Source: a virus
Virus record (IMG/VR): IMGVR_UViG_3300030110_004345
Location: 38,474 to 102,473 of that record
DNA length: 64,000 bases
Strand: one strand, 5' to 3'
Shown: in pieces, positions 56,316-64,000 of the stretch
Numbering within the stretch: the stretch's first letter is position 1
How the letters are laid out: the number at the start of each line of letters is the position of its first letter
Notes under the pieces: model-generated
Databases searched by the model: none
Seen by the model: only the letters and a program-made list of their open reading frames with translations
Told to the model about the DNA's origin: nothing
Made by a program: the position numbers and the translations under genes

Positions 56316-57398
56316 TTAGTAGTCTAATCTAACCCTCAACGTTATTTCGTTTGAAGGAGTCTTCTTAAGAGGCTCTGACAATTTGGCAACAGCTAGAAGC
56401 TCATTGTCAGCAGAATAAAGACCTACAGTTGTAATATACGAAACTGGTTCGGCTTTTGGATTATCATTTTTTACTCTAATCTTGCTAGCAGTTAAGTAAG
56501 TCGGATTGGCACTGTAGTTATAATCTTGCGTGTTGGCACGACAGAAATAAATAGTTGAGTTAAGCTCTGTTGTGTTGTTGAAGTCAAGATTATCATAAGC
56601 GTAACGGAAGCCATTAGCTACTGAGTTTATAGTGGAACCAGTTAATCTGTTGTCTACAGGTCTTTGAGTTCCAGCCAACTCTGCTCCAGTCGGAGCGCGA
56701 CCATCAGCAACAGTTGGATCACCAAAAGCGCCGGTAAAGTAAGATGCGGTTATAACAGCAATTCCTGCTTGGTAATAAACGTGTCCAACAACAGTTTCCG
56801 ATGTTGCATTAAGCTTAAGTAAACCATATTCTCCCGCTGGTGAGTTGACTTTGTAGTCTGTAGCTGCGCCATAATCACCAATTGTGTTTAATTGATCGCG
56901 GACGTTAGAATTTCTTGAATCACTTGAAGTGGCATACAACTTTAATCTAAAAGAGTTTTTCTTAATTTCGTCTTTTGTAAGCAATCGACTAAAGTTTACA
57001 AAGAAGCACTCTCGCATTTTTTCTCCACCTGCTGCGATATTACCATCCAAATCAAACTCTTGAATTGACCCAGTGGCATCATACCCATAAAGCACTTGAG
57101 CATGTTGGTTGTAGATATTGATCTTCTTAGCATTTTGTGTATTTGACGCTGCAGAAAGTGGACTTTTCGCTGAGTAGCCCGCAGATATATCAAAAATGTG
57201 ATTTGCAGAGGAGCTTAGATAGGGGTAGTCAAACACAGCTTCAAACATTCCGTGGGCGAAAGTTTTAATATTAGTTTCACTACCAGCCTCTTTATATGTA
57301 CCAGAAACAATGGTACCAGTAATTGGAATTGCCTCGTGAAGAAGTGTTCTTGTGTTTGCGATATCGCTATTAACTAAAGTTTTAAATGTAGTAGCCAT
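56316..57398 (-). CDS. Structural protein, baseplate wedge type (paralogue B)
   Basis: 360 residues. Starts MATTFKTLVNSDIANTRTLL. The C-terminal block (YSANPTYLTASKIRVKND then ITTVGLYSADNELLAVAKLS and EPLKKTPSNEITLRVRLDY) aligns with that of the neighbouring 401-residue protein. ECFFVNFSRLLTKDEIKKNS with FRLKLYATSS and VYYQAGIAVITASYF are also shared features. The N-terminal halves diverge, so the two probably hold similar positions with different partners. Confidence 0.75.
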   Translation of the reverse strand: MATTFKTLVNSDIANTRTLLHEAIPITGTIVSGTYKEAGSETNIKTFAHGMFEAVFDYPYLSSSANHIFDISAGYSAKSPLSAASNTQNAKKINIYNQHAQVLYGYDATGSIQEFDLDGNIAAGGEKMRECFFVNFSRLLTKDEIKKNSFRLKLYATSSDSRNSNVRDQLNTIGDYGAATDYKVNSPAGEYGLLKLNATSETVVGHVYYQAGIAVITASYFTGAFGDPTVADGRAPTGAELAGTQRPVDNRLTGSTINSVANGFRYAYDNLDFNNTTELNSTIYFCRANTQDYNYSANPTYLTASKIRVKNDNPKAEPVSYITTVGLYSADNELLAVAKLSEPLKKTPSNEITLRVRLDY

Positions 57399-57410
57399 TT
57401 ATTTTTCCTT

Positions 57411-58355
57411 TTAATCCTGTATCTTGAGAATTCTAAGCGGTACATCCACCCTGTAACCCGTTGTAACCCCTGTTATTCTAACTGTTGTATCAATAAATAA
57501 GAATGTGCTGCCGCCAGAGGCAACACTAGAACCTAGAGTGTTAAATAAGAAATCAGATGAAACAACATCGGTTGCTGCTTGAAGACCTATTTTGAGTCTG
57601 TTGCCGCGTGGACCTTGAATATTGTCATCTCTCTCCTGATCTGCAGCAGCGTCTGTATTATCCAAATTGTTCATCGATTTAATGTACTGACCAGTGTTTT
57701 GAGTTATATAATATGATGCTATTTGATCATCATCAATAAATGATGGGTTTGCAACTGCGCCGTTACCCATAGTGTCATATACTTTTGCGAATCTAGAATC
57801 TATTTCAATTAAATATTGAGTCTCTTTTAGTTCTGGATCTAGTGTCAACGTAGGAGAAACTTGATTTGTATCTAAGCCTTGATCGATTCGAATATGGTGT
57901 GCAGTGAGTGGAGTGTTATATCCCTGCAAAAATCCATTATTTCCAAGCGATACTGCTGATGCATTGGCAGTGTCACTATCAACAACCAGAACATATGTAC
58001 CAGAATGCATAAACGAAGTTGAAGTAGCTGTAGGTTTTCCATCTGCTGCTAGTTGATTTATTTTTAGCACAGGCAAATAAAGTAAATTATTGTTTGTTAA
58101 ACTTATCAATTTAGATTTCATATTCGAGGTATTGTTTGTAAACGCCTCAAACACCGGTGTTTGTAATATCTCCAAATCATAATATGCTGACCCTGATGGG
58201 TGGTTTCCATTATAAGAGGAATAATCAATCTCATCATCACCAAATGCAAATTTTGTAATCTTAAATGAACCGTCACCTCTCGCCAAACGTAGACGACCAG
58301 TATCGGTTAAAACCGCGTCTAAAATTATATCACCTGAATTGTCTAAGAAAGCCAT
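57411..58355 (-). CDS. Structural protein with DTGRLRLARGDGS-type N terminus
   Basis: 314 residues. The N-terminal segment LDAVLTDTGRLRLARGDGSF, followed by KITKFAFGDDEIDYSSYN, is widespread in virion proteins of T4-like marine phages, in baseplate or fibre-attachment proteins. The rest is beta-rich (VDVPLRILKIQ at the end). It has a GAGGAG ribosome site and lies in the run of baseplate genes. The exact T4 counterpart is unclear. Confidence 0.75.
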   Translation of the reverse strand: MAFLDNSGDIILDAVLTDTGRLRLARGDGSFKITKFAFGDDEIDYSSYNGNHPSGSAYYDLEILQTPVFEAFTNNTSNMKSKLISLTNNNLLYLPVLKINQLAADGKPTATSTSFMHSGTYVLVVDSDTANASAVSLGNNGFLQGYNTPLTAHHIRIDQGLDTNQVSPTLTLDPELKETQYLIEIDSRFAKVYDTMGNGAVANPSFIDDDQIASYYITQNTGQYIKSMNNLDNTDAAADQERDDNIQGPRGNRLKIGLQAATDVVSSDFLFNTLGSSVASGGSTFLFIDTTVRITGVTTGYRVDVPLRILKIQD

Positions 58356-58383
58356 ACGTGTTCTCCTCTTTAACTAAATAGTA

Positions 58384-61300
58384 TTATAGATCATTTATGA
58401 TGTTTTTTGGTGTTTTGACTGTAAAATTAATATCTATTTTCTTGCCTGTTTGCTTTGATGTAATTCTTAATTTATATTTTTTACCAAAAACTGTATTTCC
58501 ACTTGGATCGCCTAGTTCAACCTTTGTAGAAATAAAATTGCCGGTGCCAGTGCCGGTTTCTTGATTTATCTCAAGATTGTCGTAACGCACTGTGTTTTGT
58601 AATTGGCTTGGTTGTATTAGTAAATACTTTTCAAAATTCTTAAATGAAGAAAATTTTTCATTATTTTGTTTTTTAATCGTATCTTCTATATCATACACCT
58701 CTATTTTTGTATACGGCGCCACTCCTATGTTTTGCACAATTTTAATTTTATATATTGAAGAAGGATTAGAAAGTTTATCATGAATGTCTCTAAATCTAAA
58801 AGTATAATAGTAATCTACATTTGGAATAATTGTATCTTGTAGGCTGGTATTTCCTTGCTCTAAAATATAAGATGTAAGACTGGCATCTGTTTGGAAATCC
58901 GAGTATGAAGCAGGGGCGTTTAAAACCCTGTATACCTCATAACTACCGATAGAGTCATCAGACTTAAAGGTTATTTTTTTACCATACTCTACATCTTGCG
59001 TTATAGAGGCTAATTTAAAAACCTCTTCATCGTTTGCAAATATAGGTTTTGGTATTTGTTGCAATTCACCTGTTGACAGCCCAAACAAAAACAATATTTT
59101 ATCGTTAACATTTCTGTAAGGTATCGCATTAACCTGTGGTGGTAACGGTGGCGAATCCTCCACACGAGTGTAATTTAACTCGTCAGTCTCAATATTGACC
59201 TCTTTCGTGTTGTAATATGGCACCCTTACAAATTGCATGTAAGGTGCTACTTGATATCTTAATCTAAAATGTTTTTTAGACTCATCAGATGCAACATAAG
59301 GTGGCACAAAGTTAAGTAAAGTAACAGCTTTGTTTTCTTCAGGGGTGTCTTTTATCATTTTATACTCTGTCCCAACAACAACCTTGTGAGCAAAGATTTT
59401 ATAAAAATAATTTTTATATGGTATTATTTGTGTATCGTAATAAGAAGTATTTTCTTTTTCGGTTATTGGCAAAAATATGCTTTGTAGATACCGCTCAACG
59501 CCGTCAGAGTCAATCTTATACTTGGCTATTTCATACATTAAAGTTTCTTGATGAGCTAGCTTACCAGTATTTATATCGTATGGTGATCTTAAAAGCTTTT
59601 CTTCAAGTAATAATTCTTCTAGTTGCTTGTTGTAGACTTCTATTTTCAACTTTTGTATTAGATCTGCCAGTTCGCCTTCTATGTTCATATTGTCATCAGC
59701 GTCTTTATACACAAATAGATTCTTTGAAGTGTTTGAAAATTTAAAAGCCATTGTGTCAAGAAACACATCGGAATCATATGATGGTGTTATGGGCATCAAA
59801 TCAGGATTAATATTAGCCTGTGGAAGAAACTGGTCTCTAAAATAGAGCTTGAAGGTTGGAAGATTAACTCCTGAATAGATATTATAATTTGTAGTATCTA
59901 CACCATTTATTAAAGCGCCATAAAACTTAGCAAATGTTTTTTGACTATCCTCTGTTACGTTGTTCTCTGAGGTTATGTTTGGAATGGTGACGGATGCTGC
60001 GTATGTGTTAACTCCATCCAATAGGTTATTTTTTGAAAATAATTTGGCAATTGGTCCTTTAGTTTCATTTGGTATATTGATCTTGACTAGATAAGGAAAA
60101 ATATTATTTTTATCTAGAGCCTGATTAAAGATGTCAATTGATTTTTCAGAAAAATATATGCCAGTTTTCATTTGTTGTATCCATCTAGGAACAGTTTGGC
60201 TTTTATCGTTTATAAGTTGCAAAGGAAAATTTTGTTTATCATTTTCCAAAAGAAGCATAAAGTTTTGTTTTGATACATCATTTACATTAGCAGCCTCATT
60301 TTTAGGAGCAAGCTGTCCCAGTGTATCATCAGTTGGGGATATAGTTTTGGCACCGATTAAGCCATCGTCAGTGACAAAATATTTTTCTTTTACACTTTGA
60401 ATTGTCTCTATTGGGGAGTCTTCTATCAAATACTTCTCATACAACTGAGAGTAGTTATCTAGATAATCATTTAAATTAGATAACGTAATGTCCTCAATAT
60501 CAAAGCTTGGTAAGCCTAAAAAAGTTCTTATTGACTCTTTTTGAGTCTCTAAAAATAAAAAGTCATATATACTTGGTAAAGATTTTTCATCTACAATAAA
60601 GTTTTCTATAATTCCTATCGATACCGGTTCATACTGCGGATCATAGTAGTTATAAATTTTATCATAAGTTGGCTGCACGGCTGTCTTAACACCTAAAGAT
60701 TTATTATTTATATTCTCTTTAAGATCCGTCTTAAAATCATAAGGCACGCCATATTTTGTTGCAGCATTAAATTGCACACCTTGACCATCTAAGGTTTGTA
60801 AATTATCAAAGTAAGGTTGAAATATTTTAGAATTTACTGTAGCTTCAAACGTTTCATCGTTAGCTAATCCAATAGCAGTGTTAAATAAAGGCAGAACTTG
60901 ATTAAAATCAGCAGTAACATAATCTTTACTTGTGTATACAAACTTGCTATTTGTTTTTTTTAAGTCATAATCTAAATCAAACTTCTTTTGCGCATCTACG
61001 CTTGTCGGCATAATTTTTTTAAAAAACACATTTAGGCTATATGTCGTGTTGTCGGGAATATTTAATCTGTATTCACCAGTAACTTTTATATTTCTATATT
61101 CTATCGTTTTATTATCAAAAACAAATATGTTTCTTTGTCTTGGATCGTCACCAGGATCGTTACTAGATACTTTTAAATCAATGTCTAGTTTATTTATATT
61201 TGCAGAAGAGTTCTCTACAAACCCATTTTCTGTCTCAGTTCTTTCAATTGATTGTAGAGAAGATGGAAAGTCAAAAGAATCTGGTCCAAAAACTTGATAT

Positions 61301-61473
61301 TTTACTTGATTTGGCGCTACTAATTCTATTAGTGCCGATACCGCTGTGACATTTTTGAAATCCTCACCCAATACAGCATCTACATCATCTAGACTTGCTG
61401 CGGCGGTGGCTCGAATACTGTTTGGATTATCAAAAAGATAAATATAGTTTGTGTAGTTGGCACTAGTAAACAC
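58384..61473 (-). CDS. Large baseplate-type structural protein with C-terminal FnIII-like domain
   Basis: About 1029 residues from the GTG at 61473 (GGGAGG eight bases upstream); the frame is open to 61521, but that start lies in the upstream gene. Mostly beta-rich. Near the C terminus (about 835-960) TFKSDDSIGSYEVYRVLNAP, then NVDYYYTFRFRDIHDKLSNP, looks like a fibronectin III-type domain. The last 60 residues contain GKKYKLRITSKQTGKKIDIN. No family name is assigned; it resembles large wedge or hub-peripheral proteins. It overlaps the 73-residue gene by 11 bases. Confidence 0.7.
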   Translation of the reverse strand: MFTSANYTNYIYLFDNPNSIRATAAASLDDVDAVLGEDFKNVTAVSALIELVAPNQVKYQVFGPDSFDFPSSLQSIERTETENGFVENSSANINKLDIDLKVSSNDPGDDPRQRNIFVFDNKTIEYRNIKVTGEYRLNIPDNTTYSLNVFFKKIMPTSVDAQKKFDLDYDLKKTNSKFVYTSKDYVTADFNQVLPLFNTAIGLANDETFEATVNSKIFQPYFDNLQTLDGQGVQFNAATKYGVPYDFKTDLKENINNKSLGVKTAVQPTYDKIYNYYDPQYEPVSIGIIENFIVDEKSLPSIYDFLFLETQKESIRTFLGLPSFDIEDITLSNLNDYLDNYSQLYEKYLIEDSPIETIQSVKEKYFVTDDGLIGAKTISPTDDTLGQLAPKNEAANVNDVSKQNFMLLLENDKQNFPLQLINDKSQTVPRWIQQMKTGIYFSEKSIDIFNQALDKNNIFPYLVKINIPNETKGPIAKLFSKNNLLDGVNTYAASVTIPNITSENNVTEDSQKTFAKFYGALINGVDTTNYNIYSGVNLPTFKLYFRDQFLPQANINPDLMPITPSYDSDVFLDTMAFKFSNTSKNLFVYKDADDNMNIEGELADLIQKLKIEVYNKQLEELLLEEKLLRSPYDINTGKLAHQETLMYEIAKYKIDSDGVERYLQSIFLPITEKENTSYYDTQIIPYKNYFYKIFAHKVVVGTEYKMIKDTPEENKAVTLLNFVPPYVASDESKKHFRLRYQVAPYMQFVRVPYYNTKEVNIETDELNYTRVEDSPPLPPQVNAIPYRNVNDKILFLFGLSTGELQQIPKPIFANDEEVFKLASITQDVEYGKKITFKSDDSIGSYEVYRVLNAPASYSDFQTDASLTSYILEQGNTSLQDTIIPNVDYYYTFRFRDIHDKLSNPSSIYKIKIVQNIGVAPYTKIEVYDIEDTIKKQNNEKFSSFKNFEKYLLIQPSQLQNTVRYDNLEINQETGTGTGNFISTKVELGDPSGNTVFGKKYKLRITSKQTGKKIDINFTVKTPKNIINDL

Positions 61474-61684
61474 TACTACCACCTCCCGTAAGGTTTTGTG
61501 GCACGAGTGGAGTAATCTCATTTACACTTAGAGATTCGGCGCTTTGAGGATCCTGAAGTTCACTTGGAAGAGGCTGGTTTTGTTGGTTTTGATCTGTCAC
61601 CTGAACACCAGAAAAGGTATTAGAGGTTACGTTTTTTAAGTCTTGTAATATCATATTAAAAGAAGTGTTTACAAAATCTTCCAT
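61463..61684 (-). CDS. Small hypothetical baseplate-region protein
   Basis: 73 residues, polar, Gln/Asn/Pro/Ser-rich (VTDQNQQNQPLPSELQDPQS), with a short helix at the N terminus (FVNTSFNMILQDLKNV) and LTGGGSSVY at the end. It overlaps both neighbours by a few bases. No family. Probably a small baseplate linker or assembly factor. Confidence 0.6.
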   Translation of the reverse strand: MEDFVNTSFNMILQDLKNVTSNTFSGVQVTDQNQQNQPLPSELQDPQSAESLSVNEITPLVPQNLTGGGSSVY

Positions 61685-64000
61685 TATGTCCCGCCTCCTG
61701 GTAGCAATCCAGGTAACGGACCACCTGGAGCTTGTAAATTAGATGGATCTTGAGCGATTACTTGCACTGGTCCGGTATTTAATTGTGTTTGACCTATGGC
61801 TTGTCCTGGGGTTATCACATTGTCTCCTGTGTCTGTAGACTGTTGGCTCAATATAAAGTAATTATTAACCAAAGGAAGATTTGCTTCGTTCACTAATTTC
61901 TTATTTATGTAATATGAATAGTTATATCTTACCAACCTACAAAGTGTTTTTTTAACAGAAGAAGTTGGGTCTGACAAGCTATCTAAGAGTTCTTTGTTTA
62001 CAACCTTCCACACTGGCTTGTTTACATTTCTTCTAGTTATTGTTTTCTGCGGTCCCTGTTCATAAGGATTGGACTTATCTTTTAAGTATACGGTTTCGTT
62101 TGACTCTTCAAAACCACTTAGATACTCTACTCTAACTATGTTTTGATGCTTAAACCAGAAAAATGAAAGCAATAGAGGGTTGATCACGCCATTTCTAATA
62201 TAGTTTTGATCAGTAGCGGAGTAATCTCTAAATGGTCCTATGTTATCAGTGGTAGTTGCCAAGCTTAAAACCTGTAATGGTGGCAGAGTTGGTAGACCGC
62301 CGATAGAGTGAACAAAAAAGAAAGTTAAATTGCCAAAAATTCCTGATGGGTAGGGTAGAAAATCTTCTTTAGACATGTTCAATTTGAAAGATCCTGCTTC
62401 AGAAAACAACTTTCTATTTACAAAAGATGATATTAAAAAATTGTCGGCTGCAGTGAAAATCTGTAAATCTGGCTTTGGTAAAAAAGTATTTCCTATCAAA
62501 TTTTGTATGCCGGGTGATATTAAACTCTGGATGCCCTCATTTTCAGAACTGCTCTCTTGGTTGGTATCTTCTTCTACTAGACCGTTACTATCTGATAGAT
62601 TGATCTTTGTGAGATTGACAATATCAAAACCAGATTTCTTAAGAAAAGACAAGTTATCCTTCTGCAGAGATAGGTTTTGCTTTTTTTGAGCCGATCCGAC
62701 CTGTTCTGGGTTGATTGAGTTTTCGATATTAACGTCACTCTTAAATTTTAAAATATTTGTAAAAACACGTTGAGCAATTGTTTCAACTGGTGTTGAATTA
62801 TTGAAAAATGAATAATCCAAAACAGTTGTGGGAAGCATAACACAAGACTTGATAAACTTTATTGGTAAATTTAAGTATGAATAAACTGATGTTTCTGGTA
62901 TAGCCGTAGATAGTCCTTTCGACGTAAACGCCTCTTTCAAAGATTCTGATGTGGTATTTCCATCAGTAGCAGACTTTGGAATTATTTTTGAAAATAAAAA
63001 TAAACAAGAGTTTTTATAATCATCAACAAGAACCTCTGTAAAATTAAAGGTTCTTCTTCCCGAGACCCCCTCTAGTGTAAGAGTGCTGTCTTGAAAGTTT
63101 TTATCTAGATATCCGAGAAAATCATAGCCATGATCAGTAGCAATAAATTTGTTATTATCTTTACTACTAACTTGTATAATTTTAGTGCCTAAAGAAGCTT
63201 CTATGTTGCCTTGCTGTTTTAATTGACCGTAAAATTGTGGATTTGTAGATTTTGCCGGTTTAGATCCAAAGCTGCTAAGAGTTTGTAACAACTTGGACTT
63301 TAAATCGGTCAAGAAATCCTCCAACAAAAGTAAATCAGTTAATGTCGCAGTGTATAGGTTTGATAACTTTAAAAAGTAATTAACAAAATCAATGACAGAT
63401 ACATCTGGAGAATAAAAGAAAGTAAACACACTAAAGTCTGGAGATGCAAAATAATCGTAAACATCCTTTATGACTGTGTAGCTATCTGCTAGTTCCGTAA
63501 CGGGAACTTGATCGTAGGGTGATTGATTATTTACAATTTTTTGGATAGTTAAACTTTTTAACTTCTCGGTTGTGATATCAAATCCGCTTTTTTTATCGTT
63601 AGAGGCAAAACTGACCAATCTACTGACTGATTCAATGGCTGGAGTGAGACCAAGTACTAATTCTCTAACATAATTAATTGTTGGATCTTTATATTCAACT
63701 TCTATTCTATACTTATTCTCACTTCCAACAAGCGCTGGAGTAAAATGTTTAAATGAAAAATATTCTAGTCCAGTCGTGCTTTCTGTTTCTGGTAAATCAA
63801 AGTTGTTTTTATTTATTACTATCTTCTCTTTATTAGACATGTAGCCAGCTTGATTTTGATTTTTACCTTTTACATCAAAGCTTATAAAAGTTTCGTTTTG
63901 AGTTATCTGACCAAGCAGTTCATCTTTTTCATAAATTAAAAGCTTTTCTAGCGTCGTTAGCTGCATCATATTATTTAAGAACGATTTATATCCAGATTGT
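61684..64000 (-). CDS. Large structural protein, N terminus beyond the window
   Basis: At least 772 codons. An ATG pair lies at 63969, but the same frame stays open to the window edge (reading QSGYKSFLNNMMQL) and there is no ribosome site before the ATG, so the true start is probably outside. Beta and helix mixed; the C-terminal 50 residues are Pro/Gly/Gln-rich (PGGPLPGLLPGGGT). FFFVHSIGGLPTLPPLQVLS and NGVINPLLLSFFWFKHQNIV are notable hydrophobic stretches. Followed by other baseplate-type genes with overlapping ends, so a baseplate component is likely. No family recognised. Confidence 0.65.
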   Translation of the reverse strand, partial: QSGYKSFLNNMMQLTTLEKLLIYEKDELLGQITQNETFISFDVKGKNQNQAGYMSNKEKIVINKNNFDLPETESTTGLEYFSFKHFTPALVGSENKYRIEVEYKDPTINYVRELVLGLTPAIESVSRLVSFASNDKKSGFDITTEKLKSLTIQKIVNNQSPYDQVPVTELADSYTVIKDVYDYFASPDFSVFTFFYSPDVSVIDFVNYFLKLSNLYTATLTDLLLLEDFLTDLKSKLLQTLSSFGSKPAKSTNPQFYGQLKQQGNIEASLGTKIIQVSSKDNNKFIATDHGYDFLGYLDKNFQDSTLTLEGVSGRRTFNFTEVLVDDYKNSCLFLFSKIIPKSATDGNTTSESLKEAFTSKGLSTAIPETSVYSYLNLPIKFIKSCVMLPTTVLDYSFFNNSTPVETIAQRVFTNILKFKSDVNIENSINPEQVGSAQKKQNLSLQKDNLSFLKKSGFDIVNLTKINLSDSNGLVEEDTNQESSSENEGIQSLISPGIQNLIGNTFLPKPDLQIFTAADNFLISSFVNRKLFSEAGSFKLNMSKEDFLPYPSGIFGNLTFFFVHSIGGLPTLPPLQVLSLATTTDNIGPFRDYSATDQNYIRNGVINPLLLSFFWFKHQNIVRVEYLSGFEESNETVYLKDKSNPYEQGPQKTITRRNVNKPVWKVVNKELLDSLSDPTSSVKKTLCRLVRYNYSYYINKKLVNEANLPLVNNYFILSQQSTDTGDNVITPGQAIGQTQLNTGPVQVIAQDPSNLQAPGGPLPGLLPGGGT

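Overview
The window is 64 kb of a large, AT-rich, contractile-tailed phage genome of the T4 superfamily. Every gene I can support lies on the minus strand, so transcription runs from high to low coordinates. Diagnostic T4-type proteins are the terminase large subunit (gp17), portal (gp20), prohead protease (gp21), scaffold (gp22), major capsid protein (gp23), neck proteins (gp13/gp14-like), tail completion protein (gp15-like), sheath (gp18), tail tubes (gp19), a gp53-like LysM wedge protein, UvsX and a gp32-like SSB. The host is probably Gram-negative: there are signal peptides, a lipobox, spanin-like proteins, a lytic transglycosylase and TTGACA-17-TANNNT promoters. No tRNA gene, IS element, integrase or CRISPR array was found.

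Layout in transcription order. 64000-55109: baseplate and wedge-type structural proteins, the first one cut by the window edge. 55094-50053: DNA metabolism (RuvC-like resolvase, YkuK-like RNase H fold, DnaG-type primase, and a single polypeptide fusing SbcD/gp47 to SbcC/gp46). 50044-43952: a beta-helix protein, holin and two spanin-like proteins, and two fibres ending in S74 chaperone domains. 43839-30500: DNA packaging and head genes, with a ribosomal protein bS21 homologue inside the scaffold/protease block. 30496-15690: neck, tail completion, sheath, two tube paralogues, tape measure and baseplate hub.

15689-1: replication and nucleotide metabolism. This block holds a compact family A DNA polymerase, a possible FtsZ/tubulin-like GTPase, SSB, UvsX, a 5'-3' exonuclease, a DnaB-type helicase, B12-dependent ribonucleotide reductase NrdJ, a possible GroES-like protein and ThyX. 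Mixed in are small envelope-directed proteins and a HExxH protein. Near the left edge are a transglycosylase, a nucleotidyltransferase-like gene, a candidate restriction-modification pair, and the first 44 codons of a PHP-domain DNA polymerase III alpha-like protein.

Regulation visible in the sequence: four sigma70-like promoters serve the early or metabolic block. Intrinsic terminators follow three genes whose products are needed in bulk (SSB, capsid, fibre). A recurrent CTAYTTAT motif sits just upstream of several structural genes and may be a late promoter. A GGGTG-TGAT...CACCC hairpin occurs three times, twice in the fibre leader and once ahead of a secreted-protein gene. The most unusual items are the FtsZ/tubulin-like gene, the SbcD-SbcC fusion, two unrelated polymerase types in a T4-like phage, the bS21 gene, the repeated hairpin, and the cluster of exported small proteins.
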